Source of the DNA: Alphaproteobacteria bacterium
GTDB lineage: Bacteria; Pseudomonadota; Alphaproteobacteria; Micavibrionales; Micavibrionaceae
Reading direction: 5' to 3'
Assembly (NCBI GenBank): GCA_002401695.1
Contig: NVTV01000001.1
Location: forward strand, 234,501-298,500
Length of the DNA: 64,000 nucleotides
Part shown: one piece after another, positions 8,645 through 19,308 of the stretch
Layout of the letters: each line of letters starts with the position of its first letter
How positions within the stretch are numbered: the stretch's first letter is position 1
Made by a program: the position numbers and the translations under genes
The notes under the pieces: generated by a model
The model's input: only the letters and a program-made list of their open reading frames with translations
Databases searched by the model: none
What the model was told of the DNA's origin: nothing

Positions 8645-10669
8645 TTAAGTATCAAGAAAGCTGCGCAATTTACGGCTACGGCTTGGATGCTTCAGCTTAC
8701 GCAACGCTTTTGCTTCGATCTGACGAATACGTTCACGCGTCACGTGGAACTGTTGCCCAACTTCTTCCAAAGTATGATCGGTATTCATACCAATACCAAA
8801 ACGCATACGAAGAACACGCTCTTCACGCGGGGTCAGTGAGGCAAGCACGCGCGTTGTTGTTTCACGCAAGTTCGAGTGAATGGCACTATCAACCGGCAAA
8901 ATCGCATTTGTATCTTCGATGAAATCACCCAGCGACGAATCTTCTTCATCCCCGATTGGTGTTTCAAGAGAAACAGGCTCTTTCGCGATCTTTAAAACCT
9001 TACGAACTTTATCCAAAGGCATATGTAGGCGTTCAGCTAATTCTTCGGGTGTTGGCTCGCGACCAATTTCATGCATCATCTGACGAGAGGTGCGCACAAG
9101 TTTATTGATCGTTTCAATCATATGCACAGGAATGCGGATAGTCCGCGCCTGATCTGCGATAGAACGCGTAATCGCCTGCCTGATCCACCATGTCGCATAG
9201 GTCGAGAATTTATAACCGCGGCGATATTCAAATTTATCAACGGCTTTCATCAAACCGATATTACCCTCTTGGATCAAATCAAGAAATTGAAGACCGCGAT
9301 TTGTGTATTTTTTCGCAATCGAAATCACCAAACGCAAATTCGCCTCGACCATTTCTTTTTTCGCGCGTGCAGCTTCTTTTTCACCTTTTTGAACCGTACC
9401 GACAATGCGGCGCCATTCACCAATCGGCAGCATCGCATCCTCGGAAATCAATGCAATATGGTCGCGCATTTTTTGAACTTTTTCGCCATGTTTCTCAGTA
9501 AAAGCAGCCCAGCCTTTACCCTTTAACGTCCCAACACGTTGCAACCATGCAGGATCAAGTTCATTGCCATAATGTTCTTTAAGGAAATCCTCGCGCTTAA
9601 CCTTACACTCAACGGCCAGACGCATAATCTTACCTTCAATGCTAACCAGCTCGCGGTTCATGCTGTAAAGCCGATCAATCAATTGCTCAATCCGTGCATT
9701 ATTCAAATGCACTTCATTCATCAAAGCAATCATCTCGTCTTTAAGTTTATCGTATTTTTTATTGGCTGCGGCCTCAGGCTCTTCACCTTTTTGCAACGCG
9801 CCAAGACGCTCTTGCTGAACCTTTTGCATTTTTTTGTAGGTTTTCTGGATGTTCCCAAAGATCTCAAAAACTTGGGGAGAAAGCTCTTCTTCCATTACAG
9901 AAAGAGAAACATTACCTTCATCTTCATCGTCGTCGGTAGACTCGCCTTCGGCATTTTCGCCATCTTCAGATTTTTCATCATCCTCTGAAGTTTCATCTTC
10001 TTCACCTGCTTCGGCTTTTTTGGCATCTTCGATTTTCTTCGCCGCAAGAGCCTCTGCAGCAGCTTTAGCCAAACCCTCTGCGGTTGCGTCAACTTCGGGG
10101 CCTTTATATGTCGCATCAAGGTCAATAACCTCGCGCAGCAAAATATCACCCTCTTGAAGTGCCTTATACCACGCAATCAACGATTCAATGGCGAGTGGGC
10201 TTTCGCACATCCCGCCGATCATCATACCGCGTCCAGCTTCGATGCGTTTGGCAATTGCAATCTCGCCTTCACGGGAAAGCAACTCAACCGCGCCCATTTC
10301 GCGCAAATACATCCGCACAGGATCATCTGTGCGCCCCGTATCATCATCCGCGATATTACCGCCTGATTCGTATTCCTCATCACTGTCAGATTTGGACTTT
10401 TTGTCCGTATCCACAGCAGGTGCATCTTCCATCTTATCAACAAGCGTAACCCCGCCATCAGCAAGCGCAGCCATCGCATCTTCGATTTGCTCGGGCGTTA
10501 CATTCTCAGCAGGCAACGCCTTGTTAAATGCATCAAAGGTAATTGCACCTTTTTCTTTGCCCTCACCAACAAGTTTTTTGACAACACGCGCCATTGCCGC
10601 CTTTGTCATAGGCTTTGACGCCTTTTTGTCTTTCGTTTTTTTATCACTCACAGCAGTATTTCCAGCCAT
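8645..10669 (-). CDS. rpoD: RNA polymerase sigma factor RpoD (sigma-70)
   Basis: The primary sigma factor, which directs RNA polymerase to housekeeping promoters. The 674-aa protein has region 1.1 at the N-terminus, region 1.2 ([12 protein letters not shown]), a long non-conserved region, region 2 ([20 protein letters not shown] and [17 protein letters not shown]), region 3, and region 4 with the -35 helix-turn-helix ([20 protein letters not shown]). The non-conserved region holds a very acidic low-complexity stretch (about residues 215-257, mostly Glu, Asp and Ser), longer than usual and probably disordered. The gene follows dnaG on the same strand with a 108-base gap, an old arrangement of the macromolecular synthesis operon in alphaproteobacteria. 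Confidence 0.97.
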   Translation of the reverse strand: MAGNTAVSDKKTKDKKASKPMTKAAMARVVKKLVGEGKEKGAITFDAFNKALPAENVTPEQIEDAMAALADGGVTLVDKMEDAPAVDTDKKSKSDSDEEYESGGNIADDDTGRTDDPVRMYLREMGAVELLSREGEIAIAKRIEAGRGMMIGGMCESPLAIESLIAWYKALQEGDILLREVIDLDATYKGPEVDATAEGLAKAAAEALAAKKIEDAKKAEAGEEDETSEDDEKSEDGENAEGESTDDDEDEGNVSLSVMEEELSPQVFEIFGNIQKTYKKMQKVQQERLGALQKGEEPEAAANKKYDKLKDEMIALMNEVHLNNARIEQLIDRLYSMNRELVSIEGKIMRLAVECKVKREDFLKEHYGNELDPAWLQRVGTLKGKGWAAFTEKHGEKVQKMRDHIALISEDAMLPIGEWRRIVGTVQKGEKEAARAKKEMVEANLRLVISIAKKYTNRGLQFLDLIQEGNIGLMKAVDKFEYRRGYKFSTYATWWIRQAITRSIADQARTIRIPVHMIETINKLVRTSRQMMHEIGREPTPEELAERLHMPLDKVRKVLKIAKEPVSLETPIGDEEDSSLGDFIEDTNAILPVDSAIHSNLRETTTRVLASLTPREERVLRMRFGIGMNTDHTLEEVGQQFHVTRERIRQIEAKALRKLKHPSRSRKLRSFLDT

Positions 10670-10777
10670 ATTAAAAGATACCTATATAAAACCCGATTAA
10701 GGGTAATCCTAAATTAAATGAATTTCAAAGTGTTATAATGCGTTTGACGCCTTTATTCCTAAAAAAAATAAAACCGG

Positions 10778-12628
10778 CTATATTTCGTCATCAGCCGTCT
10801 TCATTAATAATAAATTTCTTAGCTTTTCCTCATCTTCCTCACAGGAAACATGTCTCCATCCGCTTTGTATCTCATCCCCCAGCCCTGCACTATGTCCATC
10901 TTGCCAAGATTTTAGCCATAAAGCCTGAACATCTTCCTCTTTCGCAGACGGAGAACAAAAAGATGCGTGAACATATACAGATTCGTTACAGATGTCACCT
11001 ATTTCTTGTGCAAAACCTGAATTTTTTAGTTGCTCAATCAAAACCTTACGCTCAATTAACGGGTCATCAGACAAAATACCCATAATATTTTGCCGTAAAC
11101 GATCCAATGCGACATCACTTAAAGTCAATTCACACAACGCATCTTCTATCCCTTCAAAAATATGAGGGTGGTTAATAACCGCAGCCAATAAGGCATGCGT
11201 AAAGAGGCGCGCCGCACGATTTTTCGTGGATGGCGGACGCATAGGAATGGCCGCCCCGCCCTGATTACGAGGTTTACCGTACCCGCCGAAATCGCGCTTC
11301 TTGAACCCATACTCTTTGCGCTTAAAGAATGTTTCCGAAACTTTTTCGCGCAGCTGTGATTTGTAATGAACCTGTACTTCCTGATTCGCAACATGCGCAA
11401 CTTCATTTTCAAGTTGTTTAATGACTCCGGCGCGCAGCTCGGGCGTTTTGAATACCCGTCCTTGCGTATAGAAATTCCAGATAAAATCAAACAACGAGAC
11501 CGAGCTTCCCAATATTTTTTGGAATCCTTTCACACCGGAAGATTTTATCAAACTGTCAGGGTCTTCTCCATCGGGCATAAATGCAAAATTAACACTGCGC
11601 CCCGGCTCTAATAAAGGCAACAAACGCTCCGATGCGCGCCGCGCCGCTTTGCGCCCTGCATTATCGCCATCAAAGCAAAGCAACGGGATCTTGGTAAAAT
11701 CTGGAATCATCTTCCACATTGATATCAGCTGTTCTTCTGTTACCGCTGTCCCCATCGGGGCGAGCGCGCCGCGAATCCCTGCTTGCGCGCAGGCAATCAC
11801 ATCAAGATACCCCTCGACCAAGACCAATGTTTGCCCCTCTGCTGCGGCGCGTCTTGCCGTTGGCTCGCCATAGAGCATGCTTCCTTTATGAAACAACACC
11901 GTTTCCGAAGAATTTATATATTTAGGTGGAACAAAATCACCGCGCTGTGGTGGTCTTAAATGCTCAGGCAACACCCGCCCACCAAAGGCAACCGTGCGCC
12001 CACGGCGATCCGGCACAGGAAACATGACACGATCACGAAAGAATGCGTAAGGATCACCGCCACGGGTTGAGGGTCTTAACACCCCCGCCTTTATCATGTC
12101 CTTGTCTGTATAATCCTTCGCGGCAAGAAACTTACGTAACACTTGCCCGTCATCAGGGGCAAAACCAACTCTGAATTCTGCAATAATCTCTTGCGACACT
12201 CCGCGCTCTAATAGGTAATTCAACGCATCAACATTGCGCGAATCACGTAAACACTCCTCAAAGAAAGTGGTTGTCTCGTCCAGCAGCTCATAGAGGTCTT
12301 TTTCTTGTCTCGCCTTTGCTGCGGCTTGCGGGGTTTGTTTGGGAACCTGCATGCCTGCCTCGGCCGCCAAGGTCTCTACCGCGTCCATAAAAGCCAAATT
12401 ATCGTGCTTCATAATGAAGCCGATCACATCCCCATGCGCGCCGCATCCGAAACAGTGATAAAACTGCTTATCATCATTAATTGTGAAAGATGGGCTTTTT
12501 TCGCTATGAAACGGACAACAAGCCTTTGATTCGCGCCCAGCGCGCGTCACTTTAATCCTGCGCCCTATAATCTCGGACAAAGTCAGGCGATTGCGGAGTT
12601 CATCCAAAAAGTGCGGGCTGAGTGACAT
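10778..12628 (-). CDS. dnaG: DNA primase
   Basis: Makes RNA primers at the replication fork. The 616-aa protein has the CHC2 zinc finger at the N-terminus (CCPFHSEKSPSF ... YHCFGCGAHGD, about residues 36-66), the RNA polymerase/TOPRIM domain (LVEGYLDVIACAQAG about 268-282 and LCFDGDNAGRKAA about 315-327), and a C-terminal part expected to bind the DnaB helicase. Length is usual for the family. A 5-pair hairpin at its 3' end (CGGCT/AGCCG) is followed on the minus strand by a T-rich run, a possible weak terminator before rpoD. Confidence 0.97.
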   Translation of the reverse strand: MSLSPHFLDELRNRLTLSEIIGRRIKVTRAGRESKACCPFHSEKSPSFTINDDKQFYHCFGCGAHGDVIGFIMKHDNLAFMDAVETLAAEAGMQVPKQTPQAAAKARQEKDLYELLDETTTFFEECLRDSRNVDALNYLLERGVSQEIIAEFRVGFAPDDGQVLRKFLAAKDYTDKDMIKAGVLRPSTRGGDPYAFFRDRVMFPVPDRRGRTVAFGGRVLPEHLRPPQRGDFVPPKYINSSETVLFHKGSMLYGEPTARRAAAEGQTLVLVEGYLDVIACAQAGIRGALAPMGTAVTEEQLISMWKMIPDFTKIPLLCFDGDNAGRKAARRASERLLPLLEPGRSVNFAFMPDGEDPDSLIKSSGVKGFQKILGSSVSLFDFIWNFYTQGRVFKTPELRAGVIKQLENEVAHVANQEVQVHYKSQLREKVSETFFKRKEYGFKKRDFGGYGKPRNQGGAAIPMRPPSTKNRAARLFTHALLAAVINHPHIFEGIEDALCELTLSDVALDRLRQNIMGILSDDPLIERKVLIEQLKNSGFAQEIGDICNESVYVHASFCSPSAKEEDVQALWLKSWQDGHSAGLGDEIQSGWRHVSCEEDEEKLRNLLLMKTADDEI

Positions 12629-12695
12629 ATATTGAGTTCTAACAAAATTATAACTATTCGACCATAGACATAATTACAAAAAATTTAGGTCTAAT

Positions 12696-12724
12696 TTGCA
12701 TAAAATTCGAAATAAGTGTATATT
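12696..12724 (+). promoter_or_regulatory. Predicted sigma-70 promoter for the 39-aa gene
   Basis: TTGCAT (12696-12701), a 17-base spacer and TATATT (12719-12724) match a housekeeping promoter well. It would start RNA near 12731, about 78 bases before the small gene. The bases from 12629 to 12695, between dnaG and this site, hold nothing else I recognise. Confidence 0.5.
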
Positions 12725-12808
12725 TGAATGAATAAATGCATATTAATACTTACTTTAGTGAAAAATATGTGCGATAAGATCGGTGATAATAGGAACTAGG
12801 AGAAGGCT

Positions 12809-12928
12809 ATGCCTGAAATCTTTACAAAAAATCAAAAATTCAACGTTATTGAATACGGTGAAAACTGTAGTTCTTTCCCACTTTGGGACAAGTTGAAGCT
12901 AAAGATTCAAAATTTCTTCAAGAAATAA
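12809..12928 (+). CDS. Small protein, 39 aa, unknown function
   Basis: A 40-codon frame from ATG to TAA with an excellent ribosome binding site (AGGAGAAGG, 2 bases before ATG at its end, AGGAG about 8 bases before). The product begins MPEIFTKNQKFNVIEYGENC and ends in a basic amphipathic-looking tail (KLKLKIQNFFKK). It has one Cys and a single Trp. A sigma-70-like promoter lies upstream and a strong terminator directly downstream, so the whole forms a complete transcription unit in the 378-base gap between dnaG and gatB/yqeY. No family recognised. The Cys and the basic helical tail would fit a small membrane-associated or regulatory peptide, but this is a guess. Confidence 0.6.
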   Translation: MPEIFTKNQKFNVIEYGENCSSFPLWDKLKLKIQNFFKK

Positions 12929-12952
12929 ATTCCTAAATATAATAATCTGCTT

Positions 12953-12986
12953 CCAAACCTGAAATGTCTGTTTCAGGTTTTTTTGT
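12953..12986 (+). terminator. Rho-independent terminator after the 39-aa gene
   Basis: AACCTGAAA and TTTCAGGTT (9 perfect pairs, short TGTCTG-type loop) followed by a run of Ts. It ends the small plus-strand unit; the opposite-strand gatB/yqeY gene stops at 13007 and may use it too. Confidence 0.8.
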
Positions 12987-13006
12987 TGTCTTTTCCATGA
13001 ATAATT

Positions 13007-13465
13007 TTAGGCCAGCTTAACCTTTGTAACGCCGCCAGCCTTGCCCATATCGACCTGCCCTGCATAATCAGCACGCAAAACGCCCATGATTTTCCCCATA
13101 TCCTTGATAGAGTCCGCACCAAGATCAGCGATAATACCATCGATAATCTCTGACACTTCATCATCGGAGAGTTGTTTCGGCATAAAAGTGCGAATCACAT
13201 CGATTTCAGTTTCTTCGCGTTCGGCCAGATCATCTCGACCAGCCTCACTATATGTTTTAGAAGATTCCTGACGTTGTTTCACCATCGATTGCAACATCAA
13301 TAAAATCATTGCATCACTCACGCCATCCGCCTGCCCGTTTTCACGCTCTGCAATATCGCGATCTTTAAGCGCAGCCATGATTAAACGAATTGTCGCAAGG
13401 GCAATTTTATCCTTATTTTTCAACGCTTCTTTCATCGCTGTACTAATTTCTGTCCGCTTATCCAT
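13007..13465 (-). CDS. yqeY: GatB/YqeY domain protein
   Basis: A 152-aa YqeY family protein, made of the C-terminal helical domain also found in the GatB subunit of Glu-tRNA(Gln) amidotransferase and thought to bind tRNA. Typical features: DKRTEISTAMKEALKNKDK at the N-terminus, LRLIMAALKDRDIA-like segment, SMVKQRQESSKTYSEAGRDDL in the middle and GKIMGVLRADYAGQVDM near the end. The ATG at 13465 is preferred over a TTG at 13489 because AAGGA lies 8 bases before it. The gene is divergent from carA across an 88-base gap, as in many alphaproteobacteria. Confidence 0.93.
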   Translation of the reverse strand: MDKRTEISTAMKEALKNKDKIALATIRLIMAALKDRDIAERENGQADGVSDAMILLMLQSMVKQRQESSKTYSEAGRDDLAEREETEIDVIRTFMPKQLSDDEVSEIIDGIIADLGADSIKDMGKIMGVLRADYAGQVDMGKAGGVTKVKLA

Positions 13466-13553
13466 TTTTTTCCTTTTCTTTTTGTTCAAAACCCATTAGG
13501 AACTGTGTCTCTAGCAGGTACTGTCTAAACAAAGTTGCTGGAGCATATCACCA

Positions 13554-14726
13554 ATGTCTGATTTTACTAATACAAAACGCCCCCCTAATGCAACCGCTGT
13601 TGTTATTTTATCCGATGGAACTTTGTTCTGGGGACATGGCATTGGTGCGGAAAACAAGTCAATTGGTGAAATTTGCTTTAACACCTCGATGACCGGCTAT
13701 CAGGAAATAATGACTGATCCGAGTTATGCGGGACAAATCATCACTTTCACATTCCCCCATATTGGTAATGTCGGCACAAATTCCGAAGATATCGAGACAA
13801 TTACCCCAGCGGCGCGTGGCCTTATTATTCGCGAAGATATAACTTCCCCATCAAACTGGCGTTCAAATAAAAATTTCGATGCGTGGCTGAAAGACCATAA
13901 CCTTGTGGGGATCAGCGGTATTGATACACGCGCCCTGACCAGACGCATAAGAGACCTTGGCGCGCCAAACGGAATTATCGCGCACAGCCAAGATGGCAAG
14001 TTCGATCTGGACGCCCTGTATGAAGAAGCAAAAAACTGGCACGGACTGGAAGGCGCAGATCTGGCTAAAGACGTTTCCTGCACCCAGAGCTATACTTGGG
14101 ACGAAGCATTGTGGAGCGCAGAAGGCGGCTATGCCCGTCAAGAAAACTCGACCCACAAAGTCGTTGCCGTTGATTTCGGTGCAAAACGCAATATCTTGCG
14201 CTGCCTCGCCGCAGCAGGATGTGATGTAACGGTTGTGCCTGCAAATGCAACTGCCGAAGAGATACTTGCCCATAAGCCTGATGGTGTATTCCTATCCAAT
14301 GGCCCAGGCGATCCGGCGGCAACAGGTGAATACGCCGTGCCGATGGTGCAAGATTTACTGGAAAAGAATATACCGATTTTCGGCATTTGCCTCGGCCACC
14401 AAATTCTTGCGCTGGCATTAGGCTGTAAAACAGAGAAAATGCACCTTGGACATCGCGGCGCGAATCAGCCCGTGCAAGACATCAAGACCGGACGCGTTGA
14501 AATCACATCACAAAACCATGGCTTTGTGGTTGTCGCCGACACACTGCCTGAGAATGTATCACAATCACATATCAGCCTGTTTGACGGATCAAACGAAGGC
14601 ATAACCGTAGAGGGAAAACCTGTGTTTTCGGTGCAATACCACCCTGAAGCCTCCCCCGGGCCACAAGACAGCCATTATTTATTTGATCGCTTCATGGACA
14701 ATATTAAAACTGCGAAAGCCGCATAG
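13554..14726 (+). CDS. carA: Carbamoyl-phosphate synthase small (glutaminase) subunit
   Basis: Releases ammonia from glutamine and passes it to CarB to make carbamoyl phosphate for pyrimidines and arginine. The 390-aa protein has the CPSase small-chain N-terminal domain (GTLFWGHGIGAE, TSMTGYQEIMTDPSYAGQ) and a class I amidotransferase domain with the nucleophile Cys in FGICLGHQILALALG and the His/Glu pair in QYHPEASPGP. A GGAG lies 10 bases before the start. It is followed after 3 bases by a carbonic anhydrase gene and then carB, so all three are very likely co-transcribed. No pyrimidine attenuator was seen in the short leader. Confidence 0.97.
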   Translation: MSDFTNTKRPPNATAVVILSDGTLFWGHGIGAENKSIGEICFNTSMTGYQEIMTDPSYAGQIITFTFPHIGNVGTNSEDIETITPAARGLIIREDITSPSNWRSNKNFDAWLKDHNLVGISGIDTRALTRRIRDLGAPNGIIAHSQDGKFDLDALYEEAKNWHGLEGADLAKDVSCTQSYTWDEALWSAEGGYARQENSTHKVVAVDFGAKRNILRCLAAAGCDVTVVPANATAEEILAHKPDGVFLSNGPGDPAATGEYAVPMVQDLLEKNIPIFGICLGHQILALALGCKTEKMHLGHRGANQPVQDIKTGRVEITSQNHGFVVVADTLPENVSQSHISLFDGSNEGITVEGKPVFSVQYHPEASPGPQDSHYLFDRFMDNIKTAKAA

Positions 14727-14729
14727 AAA

Positions 14730-15374
14730 ATGACACAGGATCTTATAAAAGGATTGGAAGCATTTAAACGCGATCAATACAGTGACGCGGGTGAAAATTT
14801 AATGCCGCGCCTTGTGAAAGAAGGACAATCACCCAAGTATTTTATTATCAGCTGTATCGATTCACGCTCCAACCCCAGCACAATTTTCCGGACACAACCC
14901 GGATCATTCTTTGCACATAAAGCCATGGGCGCGATTGTTCGCCCCTATAAACAAGGCACCGCACTTTCTGCGGCGTTGCAGTTTGCATTAAACCATAACA
15001 ACGTTAAACAAATTATTGTCTTAGGACATACAAACTGCGGTGCAATTCAAGCACTTGTAGAGAATCTTGATGATCCTGAAATATCCAGCTTCATCAATGT
15101 AGTGAAAGATGCATTAACCAAAGCCCAGACATGTTGCAATGAACACAATAAAATCATCGCACGCACAGAACAAGAAGTTGTCCTTGAAAGTGTTGAAAAC
15201 CTTAAAAATTACCCCTCTGTAAAACAGGCACTACAAGAAAAACGTGTCACAATCTCACCATGGATTTTCGACATGGAAGAAGGCAACCTGTTAGAACACA
15301 ATACCAACAGCAATGAATTTGAAATCATAAGCACCAATGAACCTATAAAAGAGGATCACAAAAACCATGCCTAA
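14730..15374 (+). CDS. Beta-class carbonic anhydrase between carA and carB
   Basis: Interconverts CO2 and bicarbonate. The 214-aa protein keeps the beta-CA zinc site: Cys and Asp/Arg dyad in CIDSRSNP (about residues 42-49) and His/Cys in GHTNCGA (about 100-106). It is diverged elsewhere; the usual RNAGN segment reads HKAMGA. The start is 3 bases after the carA stop and the end overlaps the carB start by 8 bases, so translation of the three genes is probably coupled. CarB uses bicarbonate as substrate, so a dedicated anhydrase in this operon is chemically sensible. That functional link is inference; the overlap and motifs are seen directly. Confidence 0.9.
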   Translation: MTQDLIKGLEAFKRDQYSDAGENLMPRLVKEGQSPKYFIISCIDSRSNPSTIFRTQPGSFFAHKAMGAIVRPYKQGTALSAALQFALNHNNVKQIIVLGHTNCGAIQALVENLDDPEISSFINVVKDALTKAQTCCNEHNKIIARTEQEVVLESVENLKNYPSVKQALQEKRVTISPWIFDMEEGNLLEHNTNSNEFEIISTNEPIKEDHKNHA

Positions 15375-18300
15375 ACGTACCGACATAAAATCCATCTGTA
15401 TTATCGGCGCTGGCCCCATTGTTATTGGGCAAGCTTGTGAATTTGATTACTCCGGAACGCAAGCCTGTAAGGCACTGCGCGAAGAAGGATATCGCATTGT
15501 CCTGATTAACTCCAATCCTGCGACCATCATGACCGACCCTGATATGGCCGACGCAACATATGTTGAACCGATCACCCCCGCTGTTGTTACAAAGATATTA
15601 GAAAAAGAACGCCCTGATGCTCTTCTACCAACGATGGGCGGACAAACAGCCCTGAATACGGCATTAGCCTTGGATGAAGACGGAACACTAGAACGTTTAG
15701 GCATTGAGCTGATCGGCGCACGCGCAGAAGTTATCGACAAGGCAGAAGACCGCGAGAAATTTAAAGTCTGTATGGATGAACTAGGCCTCGAATCCGCGAA
15801 CTCTATGTCTGTACATAACATGGACGAAGCCAAAGAAGCCCTAGAGAAAATCGGTCTTCCAGCGATTATGCGCCCTTCCTTTACTATGGGTGGCACAGGC
15901 GGCGGTATTGCTTACAACAAAGATGATTACGAGCGCATCGTCCGCGATGGTCTTGATGCATCCCCAACAACAGAAGTTCTGGTTGAAGAATCTCTACTCG
16001 GTTGGAAAGAATTTGAAATGGAAGTGGTTCGCGATAAGAACGACAATTGTATAATTATTTGTTCCATTGAAAATATTGACCCAATGGGTGTGCATACTGG
16101 TGATTCTATCACTGTTGCCCCTGCCCTGACCCTAACCGATAAAGAATATCAAATTATGCGTAATGCCTCTCTTAAGGTTTTGCGCGGTATTGGCGTTGAG
16201 ACGGGCGGATCAAACGTGCAGTTTGCCCTGAACCCTGATGATGGGCGCATGATTGTGATCGAAATGAACCCACGTGTTTCAAGATCATCGGCGCTGGCCT
16301 CTAAGGCCACGGGTTTCCCTATTGCCAAAATCGCAGCAAAACTAGCGGTCGGTTATACGCTGGATGAACTGGATAACGACATCACAGGCGGTAAGATCCC
16401 TGCGAGTTTCGAGCCCACAATTGACTACATCGTCACAAAAGTACCACGCTTTGCTTTCGAAAAGTTCAAAGGCAGTGATGCCTATCTGACCACGTCAATG
16501 AAATCCGTTGGTGAAGCGATGTCCATCGGTCGCTGCTTCGAAGAATCGTTGCAAAAAGCCATGCGCTCTTTAGAAAAAGGCCTGACAGGTCTTAGCCCGA
16601 TTTACATTGGCGGCGCGGATGATGAAAATCCTGACGCACAAAAAGATGCTCTATTAGCAGCCATTGCGAAACCAACACCCCAGCGTATCTTGTATATCGC
16701 ACAAGGTTTCCGCCACGGCCTGTCACTGGAAAAAATACACGCGATCTCTAAATATGACCCATGGTTTTTGGAGCGCATCGAGAATATTATCAACGCAGAA
16801 AAAGGTATCCTTGATAACGGCCTGCCTGTTGATGCACAAGGATGGATGGCGATTAAACGCCTTGGGTTCTCTGATGCACAACTCGCAGATCTGGTTGGTG
16901 TTACCGAAGAAAACGTCCGTACTGCCCGCCTGACACATGATGTGCGCCCCGTATACAAACGCGTGGATAGCTGCGCCGCAGAAATCCCGTCAGAAACGCC
17001 GTATCTTTATTCCACTTATGAAGGTAACGGATTAGAGCCTGCAGAAAATGAAATCAATGCAACAGACCGCGAGAAAATAATCATCCTCGGCGGAGGCCCA
17101 AACCGTATTGGCCAAGGGATTGAATTCGATTATTGCTGCGTTCATGCGGCGTATGCCCTGAAAGAAGCAGGTTACGAAACCATTATGGTGAATTGTAACC
17201 CCGAAACCGTTTCCACCGACTATGACACCTCTGACCGTCTGTATTTTGAGCCATTAACCGAAGAAGACGTTATTGAGCTTATAAAGGCCGAGCAAGGCAA
17301 CGGCAGCGTAAAAGGCGTGATTGTACAACTTGGTGGGCAAACACCGCTTAAACTGGCTCAAACGCTGCTGGATAACAACATTCCGATCCTTGGAACCGAC
17401 CCAGATGCGATTGATTTGGCGGAAGACCGTGAACGCTTTCAACAATTGCTGATCGATTTAGACCTGAAGCAACCTTCAAACGGCCTCGCCCGCACAAAAG
17501 AAGAAGCGATGGATATTGCCGAAGGCATTGGCTTCCCACTGGTTATTCGCCCGTCTTATGTTTTAGGCGGCCAAGGCATGGAAATCGTCCATAGCCTATC
17601 CGAGCTAGAGCGTTATATAAGCACTGCGGTTAAAGTATCAGGCGACTCCCCTGTTTTGCTTGATCGTTATCTGAAAAGCGCGATTGAGCTGGACGTTGAC
17701 GCACTATGTGATGGAGAAGATGTTTATGTCACAGGCATCATGGAACACATCGAAGAAGCCGGCATTCACTCCGGTGATTCTGCGTGTGTTCTACCGCCGC
17801 ATTCCCTATCTGCCGAAACCATGAAGAACATTAACGAACAAACCATCACATTGGCCAAAGCTCTAAATGTTAAAGGGCTGATGAATGTTCAGTTCGCTAT
17901 TCGTAAACATGATGAAACAGGCGAAGACGAGATTTATATTATCGAAGTTAATCCACGCGCATCCCGTACAGTACCTTTCGTTGCTAAAGCAACGGGTGTT
18001 CCTGTTGCAAAAATTGCGGCGCGGATTATGGCTGGTGAGAAACTCAGCGCTTTTTCCGACATCCTTGTCGGGATGAGTGATCAACATTACGCCGTGAAAA
18101 CCCCCGTATTCCCGTTCAATAAATTCCCCGGCGTTGACCCATTGCTAGGCCCTGAAATGAAATCAACAGGCGAAGTGATCGGACTGGACAAAGATTTGGC
18201 ACATGCCATCGCAAAATCCCAGATCGGCGCAGGCAGTAACTTGCCCACCAGCGGAACAGTCTTTATCTCCGTTAAGGATGAAGATAAAGACGCCCTATTG

Positions 18301-18672
18301 CCGCTTGCAAAAGAATTGGCAGACATAGGCTTCGACATTGTAGCAACAGGCGGCACGTGTCGTTTCCTAAATGAACATAGCATCAAAGCCAATCACATCA
18401 ATAAAGTGATGGAAGGTCAACCACACGTCATCGATTCCATCATTAATGGTGATATTAATCTGGTCATCAATACCACAACCAAAAGCACACAAGCCGTATC
18501 GGATTCATCATCCATCAGACGGATGGCTCTGATGAATAAAATCCCTTACTACACGTTGATTACTGCGGCGACGGCAACAGTAAAGGCGATTCATGCGCTA
18601 AAAGACCGTGACATTGATGTCGCGCCCCTACAAAGCTATTTCGTGAATAAGGACAAAAGCAAAGCAGCTTGA
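15367..18672 (+). CDS. carB: Carbamoyl-phosphate synthase large subunit
   Basis: Makes carbamoyl phosphate from bicarbonate, ammonia from CarA and two ATP. The 1101-aa protein has the usual duplicated ATP-grasp halves: the first starts at [18 protein letters not shown], the second at [18 protein letters not shown] (about residue 575), with an MGS-like regulatory domain at the C-terminus (about 960-1095, [15 protein letters not shown]). The start codon lies inside the end of the upstream carbonic anhydrase gene. A strong terminator follows about 60 bases after the stop, closing the carA–anhydrase–carB unit. Confidence 0.98.
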   Translation: MPKRTDIKSICIIGAGPIVIGQACEFDYSGTQACKALREEGYRIVLINSNPATIMTDPDMADATYVEPITPAVVTKILEKERPDALLPTMGGQTALNTALALDEDGTLERLGIELIGARAEVIDKAEDREKFKVCMDELGLESANSMSVHNMDEAKEALEKIGLPAIMRPSFTMGGTGGGIAYNKDDYERIVRDGLDASPTTEVLVEESLLGWKEFEMEVVRDKNDNCIIICSIENIDPMGVHTGDSITVAPALTLTDKEYQIMRNASLKVLRGIGVETGGSNVQFALNPDDGRMIVIEMNPRVSRSSALASKATGFPIAKIAAKLAVGYTLDELDNDITGGKIPASFEPTIDYIVTKVPRFAFEKFKGSDAYLTTSMKSVGEAMSIGRCFEESLQKAMRSLEKGLTGLSPIYIGGADDENPDAQKDALLAAIAKPTPQRILYIAQGFRHGLSLEKIHAISKYDPWFLERIENIINAEKGILDNGLPVDAQGWMAIKRLGFSDAQLADLVGVTEENVRTARLTHDVRPVYKRVDSCAAEIPSETPYLYSTYEGNGLEPAENEINATDREKIIILGGGPNRIGQGIEFDYCCVHAAYALKEAGYETIMVNCNPETVSTDYDTSDRLYFEPLTEEDVIELIKAEQGNGSVKGVIVQLGGQTPLKLAQTLLDNNIPILGTDPDAIDLAEDRERFQQLLIDLDLKQPSNGLARTKEEAMDIAEGIGFPLVIRPSYVLGGQGMEIVHSLSELERYISTAVKVSGDSPVLLDRYLKSAIELDVDALCDGEDVYVTGIMEHIEEAGIHSGDSACVLPPHSLSAETMKNINEQTITLAKALNVKGLMNVQFAIRKHDETGEDEIYIIEVNPRASRTVPFVAKATGVPVAKIAARIMAGEKLSAFSDILVGMSDQHYAVKTPVFPFNKFPGVDPLLGPEMKSTGEVIGLDKDLAHAIAKSQIGAGSNLPTSGTVFISVKDEDKDALLPLAKELADIGFDIVATGGTCRFLNEHSIKANHINKVMEGQPHVIDSIINGDINLVINTTTKSTQAVSDSSSIRRMALMNKIPYYTLITAATATVKAIHALKDRDIDVAPLQSYFVNKDKSKAA

Positions 18673-18731
18673 CCAATTTTCAAGATTGCGCTAGCCTGTC
18701 CTCTCTCGCAAGAGGAAGTATATAATAAAAT

Positions 18732-18767
18732 CCCGCCCTTAGTTTACTTGGGCGGGCTTTGTTTTTT
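18732..18767 (+). terminator. Rho-independent terminator after carB
   Basis: CCCGCCC and GGGCGGG (7 perfect GC pairs, 11-base loop) followed by CTTTGTTTTTT. A textbook intrinsic terminator for the carA–anhydrase–carB operon. Confidence 0.92.
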
Positions 18768-18817
18768 AGATTAAGAAAACAGTATAACCTACTGAAATAT
18801 AACCAAGGATAAGTGAA

Positions 18818-19291
18818 ATGGAACAAGTTCCCGTCACCAAAATAGGGTTCACAAGACTAACGAAAGAGCTGCACAATTTAAAATCCGTACAGCGCCCGGA
18901 AGTCATTGCCTCAATCGCCGTCGCACGCGAACATGGCGATTTAAAAGAAAACGCCGAATACCATGCGGCACGTGAACAGCAGAGCTTTATCGAGGGTCGT
19001 ATCAGAGAACTTGAATCCGTTACCGGACGTGCACAAGTCATTGACCCAAAAGAACTCAGCGGTAATACAATTAGATTCAGCGCAACCGTAACCGTGGTTG
19101 ATGAAGAAACAGATGATGAAGAAACCTATCAAATTGTAGGTGATTACGAATCCGACATGGATAACGGAAAACTATCTATCTCCGCGCCTGTCGCCCGCGC
19201 CCTGATTGGTAAAACCGAAGGTGATTCCGTTGCAGTTAAAACCCCCAAAGGCACACGGGATTACGAAATTTTAAAAGTCGAATATAAATAA
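18818..19291 (+). CDS. greA: Transcription elongation factor GreA
   Basis: Rescues backtracked RNA polymerase by stimulating transcript cleavage. The 157-aa protein has the N-terminal coiled-coil domain with the conserved tip ([20 protein letters not shown]) carrying the acidic residues that reach the polymerase active site, and a C-terminal FKBP-like domain ([16 protein letters not shown]). The start has AAGGA 8 bases upstream. In alphaproteobacteria greA commonly follows carB, as here. Confidence 0.96.
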   Translation: MEQVPVTKIGFTRLTKELHNLKSVQRPEVIASIAVAREHGDLKENAEYHAAREQQSFIEGRIRELESVTGRAQVIDPKELSGNTIRFSATVTVVDEETDDEETYQIVGDYESDMDNGKLSISAPVARALIGKTEGDSVAVKTPKGTRDYEILKVEYK

Positions 19292-19308
19292 CAGAAAGCA
19301 CCAACACG

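Noticed and set aside
9849-10176. Long open frames on both strands within rpoD (about 9849-10176)
   Set aside because: They mirror the acidic low-complexity stretch of RpoD, which opens the other frames; no ribosome sites or family patterns.
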